Below are positions 1-7,375 of a DNA stretch of 42,233 bases, in pieces; the first letter of the stretch is position 1, and the number at the start of each line of letters is the position of its first letter. This DNA is from Treponema sp. (lineage in GTDB: Bacteria; Spirochaetota; Spirochaetia; Treponematales; Treponemataceae): NCBI GenBank assembly GCA_022510925.1, contig JAFLSO010000016.1:1-42233 (forward strand), read 5' to 3'. The translations under genes and the position numbers were made by a program. Below the pieces are notes generated by a model that was not told where the DNA came from, searched no databases, and saw only the letters and a program-made list of their open reading frames with translations.

Positions 1-212
1 CGAATCAGGCGTTCTGGCTCAAGAAATTCGCACGCAACCGCGAGCGTGACAGGCGGGACATCGCGTTGCTTCTGGAGCAGGGGTGGCGCGTCTGCGTGGT
101 CTGGGAATGCTCGATTACCGGGCGGAACCGCCGTGCAAAACTTTACGACACCGCGTCAAAAATCTCACTGTGGCTAGAGGAGGGATTTTCCGAGCCGTTC
201 GTGGAATTCTAG
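1..212 (+). CDS. vsr: Very-short-patch-repair (Vsr) endonuclease, C-terminal part only
   Basis: The reading frame is open from base 3 to TAG at 210-212, giving 69 codons with no start inside the window, so the gene begins upstream. The residues match the C-terminal third of Vsr: an FWLKKFARNRERDRRD stretch, then LLEQGWRVCVVWEC and a charged helix ending in FVEF. Vsr nicks DNA 5' of the T in T:G mismatches that arise by deamination of 5-methylcytosine, and it usually lies beside a cytosine-C5 methyltransferase gene. The catalytic N-terminal part cannot be checked. The end of the frame is 13 bp before the -35 box of the next gene, so it belongs to a separate transcription unit. The family call is quite secure; whether the gene is intact is unknown. 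Confidence 0.85.
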   Translation, partial: NQAFWLKKFARNRERDRRDIALLLEQGWRVCVVWECSITGRNRRAKLYDTASKISLWLEEGFSEPFVEF

Positions 213-224
213 CGCCGCTGTCAC

Positions 225-253
225 TTGTACAAATCCGCGCAAACTGCTATATT
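225..253 (+). promoter_or_regulatory. Sigma-70-type promoter of the PUR-domain gene
   Basis: TTGTAC at 225-230 and TATATT at 248-253 are separated by 17 bp, and a TGC triplet directly before the -10 box makes it an extended -10. Transcription would start near 260, giving a leader of roughly 58 nt that ends in a GGGAAGGA ribosome-binding site at 306-313. Confidence 0.7.
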
Positions 254-317
254 CCTAGTGCGCTCAATGTTGATTTTGTAACGCAAAAATCCACTTACAT
301 TGACAGGGAAGGATAAC

Positions 318-767
318 ATGGCAATTCGAGGCGAGCTTTACACAAGGCAGGTGAATCTGGAGAACAGGTCATACTTTTTCAATGTGAAAGAGAACAGGAA
401 CGGAGACATTTTCCTGCAGGTCGTGGAAAGTAAAATCAAGGACGGAGTCGATGACCGCAGGGCCATAGTCATTTTCGCGGAGGACATGCAGAGGTTCCTG
501 AGCGGAATGGAGGGCTCCCTTGATTTCATAGAGAAGGAGCACAGGGAACGCGCTAAAATCCGGGCCGCAAAAAAAGCCGAGAGAGAGGCAAAATACGCCG
601 CCATGGGAGGAGCGCCCGATGCCGGGAAAAAAGTTTACCGCCGCAAAGGAGAGAGCCGTCTGGTAGCGGAGCGCAGGTCGGAGAGACAGGATGACGGAAT
701 CAAGCGCACGGGAAAAGTCATACACGTGACGTCCAAGCGCAATGCCTCCGACGACACGCAATACTAA
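318..767 (+). CDS. PUR-domain (DUF3276-type) DNA/RNA-binding protein
   Basis: A 149-residue protein. ATG 318 is chosen because GGGAAGGA lies 4 nt upstream; an in-frame TTG at 300 lacks a ribosome-binding site. The first 75 residues (MAIRGELYTRQ, NRSYFFNVKENRNGD, AIVIFAEDMQRFL) match the bacterial PUR-alpha-like fold, a beta-beta-beta-beta-alpha nucleic-acid-binding domain found in spirochaetes and Bacteroidetes; the Borrelia relative BpuR binds DNA and RNA. The tail, from about residue 80, is rich in Lys and Arg and predicted disordered, suggesting extra non-specific nucleic-acid contact. It has its own promoter and stands alone. Its stop overlaps the stop of convergent rnhB by 3 bp. The regulatory role is inferred from the family. 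Confidence 0.85.
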   Translation: MAIRGELYTRQVNLENRSYFFNVKENRNGDIFLQVVESKIKDGVDDRRAIVIFAEDMQRFLSGMEGSLDFIEKEHRERAKIRAAKKAEREAKYAAMGGAPDAGKKVYRRKGESRLVAERRSERQDDGIKRTGKVIHVTSKRNASDDTQY

Positions 768-1366
768 TATTTAAAAGTGAGCCGCTGAATAGGGGACGGC
801 CCAAGTTCGCGGCAAATCTTTTTATGGAGCGGGGTAGGATAGCCTTTGTGCCACGCATATCCGTACTGCGGATAAAGCCTGTCGAACTCCAGCATGATGC
901 GGTCACGCTCTGTCTTAGCCAGAATGCTCGCGGCCATCACGCAGGGATAAGTTCCGTCCGCCTTTACCTCCGCGCGAACCGCGCAGGTTATGTCAGGCAC
1001 CTGGTTCCCGTCCGCTATGGCCTGTATGACGGACTCACCGCCGTACTCAATGCCCAGCCCCGCGCACCAGGCCGGCAGTTTTTCGAGCATCTCATTGTAC
1101 GCAATGCTCATGGCCTTGAGGCTCGCGCGCAGTATGTTGATGCGGTCAATCTCCTCGTGGTCCACCAGCGCCACCGCCCAGCACGCGCTCTCCTTTATAA
1201 TCTTTTCCGCCGCAAGCCGCTTTTTCTCGGAGAGCCTCTTGCTGTCGGAGAGAATCTCAACAGGGAATCCGGGAGGAAGAATGACGCAGCCTGCGCTCAC
1301 GGGTCCTGCCAGAGGTCCCCTGCCCGCCTCGTCAAGCCCCGCAAGCAGTCGGACATCAGAATCCAT
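764..1366 (-). CDS. rnhB: Ribonuclease HII
   Basis: A 200-residue protein of normal length for RNase HII, which removes RNA primers and single ribonucleotides from RNA:DNA hybrids. The N-terminal GLDEAGRGPLAGPV motif carries the first catalytic Asp-Glu pair. Further conserved stretches are ILSDSKRLSEKKR, AIADGNQVP with the third acidic residue, and SILAKTERDR with the fourth acidic residue nearby. The start codon lies 11 bp inside the 3' end of the beta-helix gene, so translation is probably coupled and both belong to the operon starting at 4037. The 3' end overlaps the PUR-domain gene tail to tail. Nothing in the sequence is degenerate. Confidence 0.95.
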   Translation of the reverse strand: MDSDVRLLAGLDEAGRGPLAGPVSAGCVILPPGFPVEILSDSKRLSEKKRLAAEKIIKESACWAVALVDHEEIDRINILRASLKAMSIAYNEMLEKLPAWCAGLGIEYGGESVIQAIADGNQVPDITCAVRAEVKADGTYPCVMAASILAKTERDRIMLEFDRLYPQYGYAWHKGYPTPLHKKICRELGPSPIQRLTFKY

Positions 1367-3431
1367 TCACAGAGTTCCCCTCGTTCCTAAGAAACACAGT
1401 GTCCGAATCCTTCCACACGGCGCCGGTGCCGGAAATGGATGAGTCGAACGTGGCGTTAAAAATGTTACCGACAAGAAGCGCCTCTGATTTTCCAAGCTCC
1501 AGACAGCGGCCCAGGTGCCCTATCACGGAGCATGTGCTGTACGTAAGGCTCACCTTTCCTCCGCCGGCGCTTATGTTTATGCAGTTAGGCGACACTGTGG
1601 TTATCCTGGAGGAAAGCAGATCCAGCTCCGTTCCGCTTGCAGAGAGAGCGCACGCGTAGCTGTCAGCCTGCACGGTGAAACCTGAATTCTCCGCGCGGAC
1701 TACAGAATCCTCCGCCTCCAGAAGAATACCGTTATCCGAGAAAATGCCCGCCACCTCGCATCCGCTGAATCTTACGTCAGCATTCTTTATAATCAGAAAG
1801 CGTTTCAGCGCGTTCCGCCTCTGCTCAGAGCTGTACGATGACTCACGCGCGCCTCCTGTCCGCTTCTCCAGCGTGCACGACTCGAACTCCACCGAGCAGT
1901 CCTGTATTCTGAGGGTGCTGTCCGGTCCCATGACTATGCGGCTTTTCTCGCCTATAATAACGCAGTTCCTCTGCAGCACTATTGTCCCCGAGGGAACCTC
2001 TATGTCGCCGGTTATGTGCAGCCTTGAGTACTCCACCGCGTTTATGGTGTTGACGGCCTGCTTGAAGCTGGTGAAAGGACGGCTGTAAGTTCCGTTGCCT
2101 GAGGGCTCACCGCTGTTCACGTCAAGGTAATAGTTGAACTGGTCCACCGTGACATTATATTCCGCGAGCGCGCTTCTGTTACCCGCGTCATCCACGGAGT
2201 ATGCCCGCACACGGTACGATGTGGCCTCGTCATGGGAGCGCAGAGTTATCACGGAGCCGGTGTACCGCTCAAAGTCCCCGCCGTCCTCAAGCGAATAGAA
2301 AATACTCTCGCCATCCTCGGCGCGTATGGTGAGGCTCACCGCATCCCGCACGTAATCGCCGTACACGGACGGCACGAAAACCGGAGGCACGGCGCTCTGC
2401 CTGTCAAGGGAATAATCGGACCTAAGGAATCCCTGGAAAACTCCGCTCAGGTAGACTCCGGCCACAAGCTCTCCGCTTATCTCGTCCCCGTGGAAAGTGT
2501 CCGCGCACAATGACCTGCCGAGCACCTGGGGGGCATATCCTCCCGAGGAGTCAGCACCGTAGCCCAGGACATAGTCCGAGCCTGAATCATCACGCAGAGT
2601 GAAAGTTATGGAGCCGTCATCGGAGACGGAGCGCTCCAAGGACGGTTTTGGCGGAAGCGTGAGCGATGACACCGGGTTCCCGGGCTCATAGGCCATGCTC
2701 TGCCAGCGGACGGTGTGCGGAACCGTCCTGTCCAGGGAGACGCTCTCAGTTCCGGCCGCCCAGTAGCCGTCATCTATCTGGTAAATGAGCATGTCGCCGG
2801 TGTACGTAAGGGTCTCCCAGTCGTCTATCATGAAAGGGACCTCTGTGACGGGAAGCTCAGAGACTGACCTGGGCGTAACGTGAATCACGAAATGATATTT
2901 TATCTCCCCGTCGGATACAGCGCACGGAACGTAGCGGTCCAGCGAATTCCTACCGCTAAGAGAGAGGCTCTCCGCATCCAGATAGGGCTCCACGCCGTTC
3001 CTCATGCTGTATTTGAAATTCCCGGGCAGCGGGAAATTCGTGCCGGACACATATTTCCTGATAGGGTTCTGTGTTATGCTCTGAATGAAAAGCGCGGTGT
3101 CGGCGTCATTGGTCCTGAAAGTCACGGGCACAACCATGTAGCTGACTTGGAAATCGGACCTGAGCCCGTCCTTATACACGGCGGATATTCTGACCGTCAC
3201 ATTGCCGGTCTGGTCTATGACCACAGGACCGTCGTAGGAGAAGCCCTGCACGAAAGGGTCGCTCCCCGTGAGCGAATAATAAATGTCGCAGTCATCGGTC
3301 TGGTTCAGCACCAGAGGCTGTACGTTCGCCCACGTTCCGGCCGCAGGACTGATTATATCTTTCTCAGAGAACGCGAAAAGTTCCAGCGGCAGAAAGCAGA
3401 CCGCCGCCGCAAGGCTCATTCTTCTACCCAT
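1356..3431 (-). CDS. Secreted protein with chitobiase-C-like and parallel beta-helix regions
   Basis: A 691-residue protein with a signal peptide (about residues 1-20, ending LELFAFS). Residues about 25-100 and again about 345-430 (YYSLTGSDPF; FYSLEDGG) resemble the chitobiase/beta-hexosaminidase C-terminal immunoglobulin-like fold. From about residue 435 a YYLDVNSG..GNGTYSRPFTSF motif opens a DUF1565/pectin-lyase-like right-handed beta-helix, recognisable by repeated short strands with I-x-I-x-G and V-x-F-x-x-C patterns through to the C terminus. No catalytic residues could be identified, so it may be a surface or periplasmic scaffold rather than an enzyme. It begins 3 bp after the phosphoribosyltransferase stop and overlaps rnhB, so the three are cotranscribed. 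The start could also be the Met at residue 5. Confidence 0.7.
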   Translation of the reverse strand: MGRRMSLAAAVCFLPLELFAFSEKDIISPAAGTWANVQPLVLNQTDDCDIYYSLTGSDPFVQGFSYDGPVVIDQTGNVTVRISAVYKDGLRSDFQVSYMVVPVTFRTNDADTALFIQSITQNPIRKYVSGTNFPLPGNFKYSMRNGVEPYLDAESLSLSGRNSLDRYVPCAVSDGEIKYHFVIHVTPRSVSELPVTEVPFMIDDWETLTYTGDMLIYQIDDGYWAAGTESVSLDRTVPHTVRWQSMAYEPGNPVSSLTLPPKPSLERSVSDDGSITFTLRDDSGSDYVLGYGADSSGGYAPQVLGRSLCADTFHGDEISGELVAGVYLSGVFQGFLRSDYSLDRQSAVPPVFVPSVYGDYVRDAVSLTIRAEDGESIFYSLEDGGDFERYTGSVITLRSHDEATSYRVRAYSVDDAGNRSALAEYNVTVDQFNYYLDVNSGEPSGNGTYSRPFTSFKQAVNTINAVEYSRLHITGDIEVPSGTIVLQRNCVIIGEKSRIVMGPDSTLRIQDCSVEFESCTLEKRTGGARESSYSSEQRRNALKRFLIIKNADVRFSGCEVAGIFSDNGILLEAEDSVVRAENSGFTVQADSYACALSASGTELDLLSSRITTVSPNCINISAGGGKVSLTYSTCSVIGHLGRCLELGKSEALLVGNIFNATFDSSISGTGAVWKDSDTVFLRNEGNSVNGF

Positions 3432-3434
3432 ATC

Positions 3435-4037
3435 TTACCCGAATAAATTCTCCAGCGCCGTCCGGAGCTCCGGGTACGGCTTATAGAAATGCTCCTCAAG
3501 CTCATCCTCTTTAAGGCCTATGAGCTCGTGGCTGTTGTAGTTTATCCAGCAGTCCTCGCCGGGAGCGCTTATGTCAAACCTGCGGCACCAGTAATCCGGC
3601 ACCACGGGCAGGGGCTTTCTGTAGGCGAAACACTTATAGTCGTGCACGACCACCTTTATATTCTCCCTGGGAACGCCACGCTCAAGCAGGATGCCCACCA
3701 GGGAATTCAGCGTGCGCCCTGAATCGTAGATGTCGTCCACAAGCATTATTTTGTCACCGGGACGCAGGTAGTCAGGCGAGTACGTCCAGCCGTCAACCCT
3801 CACGCTGTCATGATGACGGATGTCGCTGTAGGAGCGCGCCACCACCGCCGCGTACATGACGGGCTTACCTGTCTTAAGGGCCACCTTATAATACTCGCTT
3901 ATGACGTTAGCCATGTATGCGCCGCCCCTGAGCGAGGCATAGATTATGTCCGGCACAAAATTATCCACCGCATAGATTCTATGCGCAAGAAGAAGGGCAT
4001 CGTTGCGCACGGAGTTGTACTCCAGGAATTCTTTCAT
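3435..4037 (-). CDS. Purine-type phosphoribosyltransferase
   Basis: A 200-residue type I phosphoribosyltransferase. The PRPP-binding loop is MLVDDIYDSGRT (about residues 110-121), preceded by the YASLRGGAYMANV loop that contacts pyrophosphate. It most resembles the hypoxanthine/xanthine/guanine salvage group, but the substrate cannot be read from sequence. The ORF can be extended 33 codons upstream, yet those residues look like non-coding translation, and a promoter -10 box ends 6 nt before ATG 4037, which makes this the start. No Shine-Dalgarno is present, so the mRNA is predicted leaderless. It heads an operon with the beta-helix gene and rnhB and is divergent from nadE. Confidence 0.8.
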   Translation of the reverse strand: MKEFLEYNSVRNDALLLAHRIYAVDNFVPDIIYASLRGGAYMANVISEYYKVALKTGKPVMYAAVVARSYSDIRHHDSVRVDGWTYSPDYLRPGDKIMLVDDIYDSGRTLNSLVGILLERGVPRENIKVVVHDYKCFAYRKPLPVVPDYWCRRFDISAPGEDCWINYNSHELIGLKEDELEEHFYKPYPELRTALENLFG

Positions 4038-4043
4038 GCAGAG

Positions 4044-4072
4044 ATTATACGCTAAATATCCGCTCGCCGCAA
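4044..4072 (-). promoter_or_regulatory. Promoter of the phosphoribosyltransferase operon, predicted leaderless
   Basis: Reading the minus strand, TTGCGG (4072-4067), a 17-bp spacer and a perfect TATAAT (4049-4044) end 6 nt before ATG 4037. With standard sigma-70 geometry the first transcribed base is the A of that ATG. Confidence 0.7.
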
Positions 4073-4137
4073 CCGCAAAAATCCCGCCGTGGAGCAATGC
4101 GCCCTCCTCTCCCCGACACGCCACGCGGCCCTCCAAC

Positions 4138-4167
4138 TTTTCACGGATCGGGCTTTCATGCTATACT
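4138..4167 (+). promoter_or_regulatory. Promoter of nadE, predicted leaderless
   Basis: TTTTCA (4138-4143), an 18-bp spacer and TATACT (4162-4167) end exactly 6 nt before ATG 4174, so +1 falls on the start codon. It is divergent from the phosphoribosyltransferase promoter; the two -35 regions are about 65 bp apart. The -35 match is weaker than the -10. Confidence 0.6.
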
Positions 4168-4173
4168 CTCCGC

Positions 4174-6207
4174 ATGGAATACGGAATGTTGAGGGCGGGA
4201 TCGGTGAGCCCCGAACTTTCAGTGGCGGACTGCGATTTTAACGCCCGGGAAATCATAAGGAGCATAAATGAGGCGCAGGGTCTGGGAATAAAAATACTGG
4301 TATTCCCGGAGCTGTGCGTCACGGGCTACACATGCGGGGATCTCTTCCTTCAGAAGGCGCTCCTTAAAAGCGCGGAGAGCGCGCTCAGGCTGATTGCCGA
4401 GAAAACAAAGGACACAGACGTTCTGGCCGCGGTGGGGCTCCCTCTTTCGGTGGACGAGACGCTTTACAACTGCGCGGCATGGATTCACCGGGGAAAAATC
4501 CTTTGCGCCGTTCCAAAGACTTTCGTCCCCAACTACAACGAATTCTACGAGCTCAGGCATTTCTCGCCGTACACGTCCATGAAGAGCTCCGTCATAAGCC
4601 TGGGAAAAGATTTTGAAAGCGTGCTGTTCGGCACATCGGTCATCCTTCAGGACAAGAATTCACCTTTCATAAAGATAGCGGCGGAAATCTGCGAGGACGC
4701 GTGGGCGCCGCTCTCACCCGGAACCAGGCACTGCCTTGCGGGAGCCACAGTCATAGCGAACCTCAGCGCGAGCAACGAGGTGGTGGGAAAAGCGGAATAC
4801 AGAAGGAGCCTCGTCACATCCCTTTCCGCGAAGAATTTATGCGCGTACATATACTCAGACGCGGGGCATTCAGAGAGCACCACGGACCTTGTGTTCAGCG
4901 CCCATAACATAATAGCCTGTGACGGCGCTATTCAGGCGCAGAGCAGACTGTTCTCGGACTGCGGCAGCATACTTTTCTGCGACATAGACATGGAGAGGCT
5001 GGAGCAGGAGCGCATACGCACAAAAACTTTCTCCGCATGCGCCTCACTGCAGCCTGACGCAGGAGATTTTTACGAGACCGTGGAGATAGACCTGGGAGAG
5101 AACACGTTCTGCCAGTCATCAAAATCCGCGTCCATAGGATTCACGTCAGAGAACAAAGACGGACCCGCGCCATGCGCCAGCGCGGACAGTCTCCGAATGC
5201 ATGTCCCGCAGAGACCGTTCGTCCCGGACTCCAGAGAAAAGCTGAGCGAGAGAAGCCGAGCCGTGATAGAGATGCAGGCCGAGGGACTTTCCCGCAGGCT
5301 CAGGCACACCAAGGCGGAGACTGCTGTCATAGGACTCAGCGGGGGGCTTGACTCCACGCTCGCCCTGCTTGTAACCGCGCGCGCGTTCGACAAATGCGGG
5401 ATAGAGCGCAGGAACATAAGCGCCGTCACCATGCCGTGCTTCGGCACCACGGACCGCACTTATGAGAACGCATGCTCCCTGGCACGGTCCGTGGGCGCGA
5501 CACTCACCAGCATAAACATAACAAAGGCGGTCCGGCAGCACTTCGAGGACATAGGCCACGATGAGTCGGACCACGGGGTTACATACGAGAACGCCCAGGC
5601 GCGGCAAAGGACGCTTATCCTTATGGACATGGCAAACAAGACGGGCGGCATGGTCATAGGAACCGGCGACCTCAGCGAACTGGCCCTGGGATGGTGCACG
5701 TACAACGGGGACCAGATGAGCATGTACGGCGTGAATTCGAGCATCCCCAAGACTTTGGTGAGGCACCTGGTGGAATGGTTCTCTGAGGAGGGGCTCAGGG
5801 AGGGCGACAAAGAGCTTGGCGCCGTGCTTAAGGATATCCTTGCCACGCCGGTAAGCCCGGAGCTCCTTCCTCCGCAGGACGGCGGCATAAGCCAGAGAAC
5901 CGAGGAGATTGTGGGCCCGTACGAGCTGCATGACTTTTTCCTGTACTATGTCCTCCGCTGGGGATTCGAGCCCAGGAAAATTTACTTTCTGGCGCGCCAT
6001 GCATTCACGCCCGGGCAATATTCCGATGAGACCATAAAGAAATGGCTTGTCACTTTTTACCGCAGGTTCTTCTCGCAGCAGTTCAAGCGGAGCTGCATGC
6101 CGGACGGAGCGAAAGTCGGAACGGTGAGCCTGTCACCGCGCGGCGACTGGAGAATGCCCAGCGACGCCAGCGCCAGACTTTGGCTTAAGCAGGCGGAAGA
6201 GCTGTAA
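4174..6207 (+). CDS. nadE: Glutamine-dependent NAD+ synthetase
   Basis: A 677-residue two-domain enzyme that converts nicotinate adenine dinucleotide to NAD+ using glutamine and ATP. The N-terminal nitrilase-fold amidase shows the Glu-Lys-Cys triad: Glu in LVFPELCVTGYT, Lys in AVPKTFVPNYNEFYE, Cys in AAEICEDAW. The C-terminal synthetase has the PP-loop GLSGGLDSTLALL (around residue 390) and conserved MVIGTGDLSELALGW. Start ATG 4174 gives the family-like MEYGMLRAGSVSPE and fits the promoter; a longer frame from 4003 runs through the divergent promoters and is rejected. No Shine-Dalgarno precedes it. The stop overlaps the next start as TAATG, coupling it to the methyltransferase gene. Confidence 0.95.
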   Translation: MEYGMLRAGSVSPELSVADCDFNAREIIRSINEAQGLGIKILVFPELCVTGYTCGDLFLQKALLKSAESALRLIAEKTKDTDVLAAVGLPLSVDETLYNCAAWIHRGKILCAVPKTFVPNYNEFYELRHFSPYTSMKSSVISLGKDFESVLFGTSVILQDKNSPFIKIAAEICEDAWAPLSPGTRHCLAGATVIANLSASNEVVGKAEYRRSLVTSLSAKNLCAYIYSDAGHSESTTDLVFSAHNIIACDGAIQAQSRLFSDCGSILFCDIDMERLEQERIRTKTFSACASLQPDAGDFYETVEIDLGENTFCQSSKSASIGFTSENKDGPAPCASADSLRMHVPQRPFVPDSREKLSERSRAVIEMQAEGLSRRLRHTKAETAVIGLSGGLDSTLALLVTARAFDKCGIERRNISAVTMPCFGTTDRTYENACSLARSVGATLTSINITKAVRQHFEDIGHDESDHGVTYENAQARQRTLILMDMANKTGGMVIGTGDLSELALGWCTYNGDQMSMYGVNSSIPKTLVRHLVEWFSEEGLREGDKELGAVLKDILATPVSPELLPPQDGGISQRTEEIVGPYELHDFFLYYVLRWGFEPRKIYFLARHAFTPGQYSDETIKKWLVTFYRRFFSQQFKRSCMPDGAKVGTVSLSPRGDWRMPSDASARLWLKQAEEL

Positions 6208-7073
6208 TGGCGCTATCATATCAGCACGAGTACCACGCGGGAAACCATGCGGACATACTGAAGCACATCTGCCTCTGCCTGATTCTTGAGTCCCTGTGCA
6301 GGAAAGACAAGCCCTTCACAGTGATAGACACGCACTCCGGGGCAGGGATTTTCAGCCTGAACGACGAGCGTCTGCTTAAGACCGGCGAGGCAAAAAAAGG
6401 CATAGAGCGGCTTCATCAGATAACAATGCTCAGAAAAGACATTCCGCACGGCATAGAGCTCTACATGCAGAAAGAGGCACCGTACATTGAGAGCGGAAAG
6501 TACGCGGGAAGCCCGGAACTGGAGAGGCTTTTCTTAAGGGAACATGACACGCTCCACCTGATAGAGAAGCATCCCGCGGCGGTCAGGGACCTCATGCAAA
6601 ACATGGGCGGCTCAAAGACCTCGCGCATCCACAACGCGGACTGCTACGAGACGCTCAAGGCCCTCACGCCGCCGCCCGTACGCAGGGGGCTCATTCTGTG
6701 CGACCCCAGTTTTGAGGACGCGGACGATTACATGAACGCTTACCGGGCGCTATCCCTGGCACACAAAAAATGGGGCACCGCCATAATCGCGCTGTGGTAT
6801 CCCATCCTTACCAGAAGAAAAAACGAGCGGAACCAGATGCTCTCCATGCTGGAGAATTCAGTAAAGACCGACGCCTCCGCATCGGAATGCATACGACTGG
6901 AACTAGAGACCCGCGCTCCCGGGGCAACGGACGGAGACTCCCTGTCGCACATGTACGGAAGCGGGATGATGGTGATAAACCCACCATGGCAGCTTAAGGA
7001 GGAGGCAGAAAGATGCACGGAATTCCTCTCGCTGCTAAGGGAGCAGGAACCATACCGGGGTAATGTATATTAA
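6207..7073 (+). CDS. rlmJ: RlmJ-type 23S rRNA adenine N6-methyltransferase
   Basis: A 288-residue protein. The N terminus LSYQHEYHAGNHADILKH is the hallmark of RlmJ, which methylates A2030 of 23S rRNA (E. coli numbering) using S-adenosylmethionine. VIDTHSGAGIFSL is the SAM-binding motif and KYAGSPEL follows the family. The catalytic motif IV, usually DPPY, reads DPSF here (in LILCDPSFEDADDY), so the second proline is serine. That is unusual for N6-adenine methyltransferases, but the rest of the protein looks intact. The start overlaps the nadE stop by one base. A hairpin follows the stop. Confidence 0.88.
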   Translation: MALSYQHEYHAGNHADILKHICLCLILESLCRKDKPFTVIDTHSGAGIFSLNDERLLKTGEAKKGIERLHQITMLRKDIPHGIELYMQKEAPYIESGKYAGSPELERLFLREHDTLHLIEKHPAAVRDLMQNMGGSKTSRIHNADCYETLKALTPPPVRRGLILCDPSFEDADDYMNAYRALSLAHKKWGTAIIALWYPILTRRKNERNQMLSMLENSVKTDASASECIRLELETRAPGATDGDSLSHMYGSGMMVINPPWQLKEEAERCTEFLSLLREQEPYRGNVY

Positions 7074-7076
7074 AAT

Positions 7077-7094
7077 GAGCGCGTCACGGCGCTC
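7077..7094 (+). other. Hairpin after the rlmJ-like gene
   Basis: GAGCGC (7077-7082), a 6-nt loop and GCGCTC (7089-7094) form a perfect 6-bp stem 3 nt after the stop codon. There is no T-run behind it, so it is either a weak or factor-dependent terminator or an mRNA 3'-end stabiliser. Confidence 0.4.
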
Positions 7095-7130
7095 CCTCTC
7101 CACATAATCTTATATTCTCACAGAAAGTCA

Positions 7131-7158
7131 TTGAAATTATCCAATGTTATGCTATCAT
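7131..7158 (+). promoter_or_regulatory. Promoter of the small gene at 7165, predicted leaderless
   Basis: TTGAAA (7131-7136), a 16-bp spacer and TATCAT (7153-7158) with an upstream TGC (extended -10). Six nucleotides separate the -10 from ATG 7165, so +1 is the A of the start codon. Confidence 0.6.
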
Positions 7159-7164
7159 ATAGAA

Positions 7165-7368
7165 ATGTCACTTAGTGAGCAGAACGAGACAGAGATTCCC
7201 GAGAGCCGCATTCCGTCCTATGAGAAATCCGTGAAAGTCGCGGTCCGTATGCTTGAGTCAAAGATGGGCCTTCCATGGGAGATAGCGGCGGCCACAAACC
7301 TTTCGCTTCAGGAAATACTGGAGCTAAAGCAGAGAATGCGTGACATCGGAGAATCAGAGTCCTCTTAA
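7165..7368 (+). CDS. Small acidic protein of unknown function
   Basis: A 67-residue protein starting MSLSEQNETEIPESR. An in-frame ATG at 7144 would lie upstream of the predicted transcription start and is rejected. The middle (EKSVKVAVRMLESKMGLPWEIAAATNL) and end (SLQEILELKQRM) look like two helices joined as in a small helix-turn-helix. The pattern resembles the C-terminal tail of Rpn/PD-(D/E)XK-type transposase-nuclease proteins, so it could be a remnant of one, but the clean promoter suggests that it is expressed on its own. It stops 7 bp before the convergent HEAT-repeat gene. The function is not recognised. Confidence 0.55.
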   Translation: MSLSEQNETEIPESRIPSYEKSVKVAVRMLESKMGLPWEIAAATNLSLQEILELKQRMRDIGESESS

Positions 7369-7375
7369 GCGCATC

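Noticed and set aside
4003-4173. Upstream extension of nadE from the longest frame
   Set aside because: It passes through both divergent promoters and does not match the NadE N terminus.
5146-6018. 290-codon frame antisense to nadE
   Set aside because: Overlaps the NadE synthetase domain; no promoter or ribosome-binding site.
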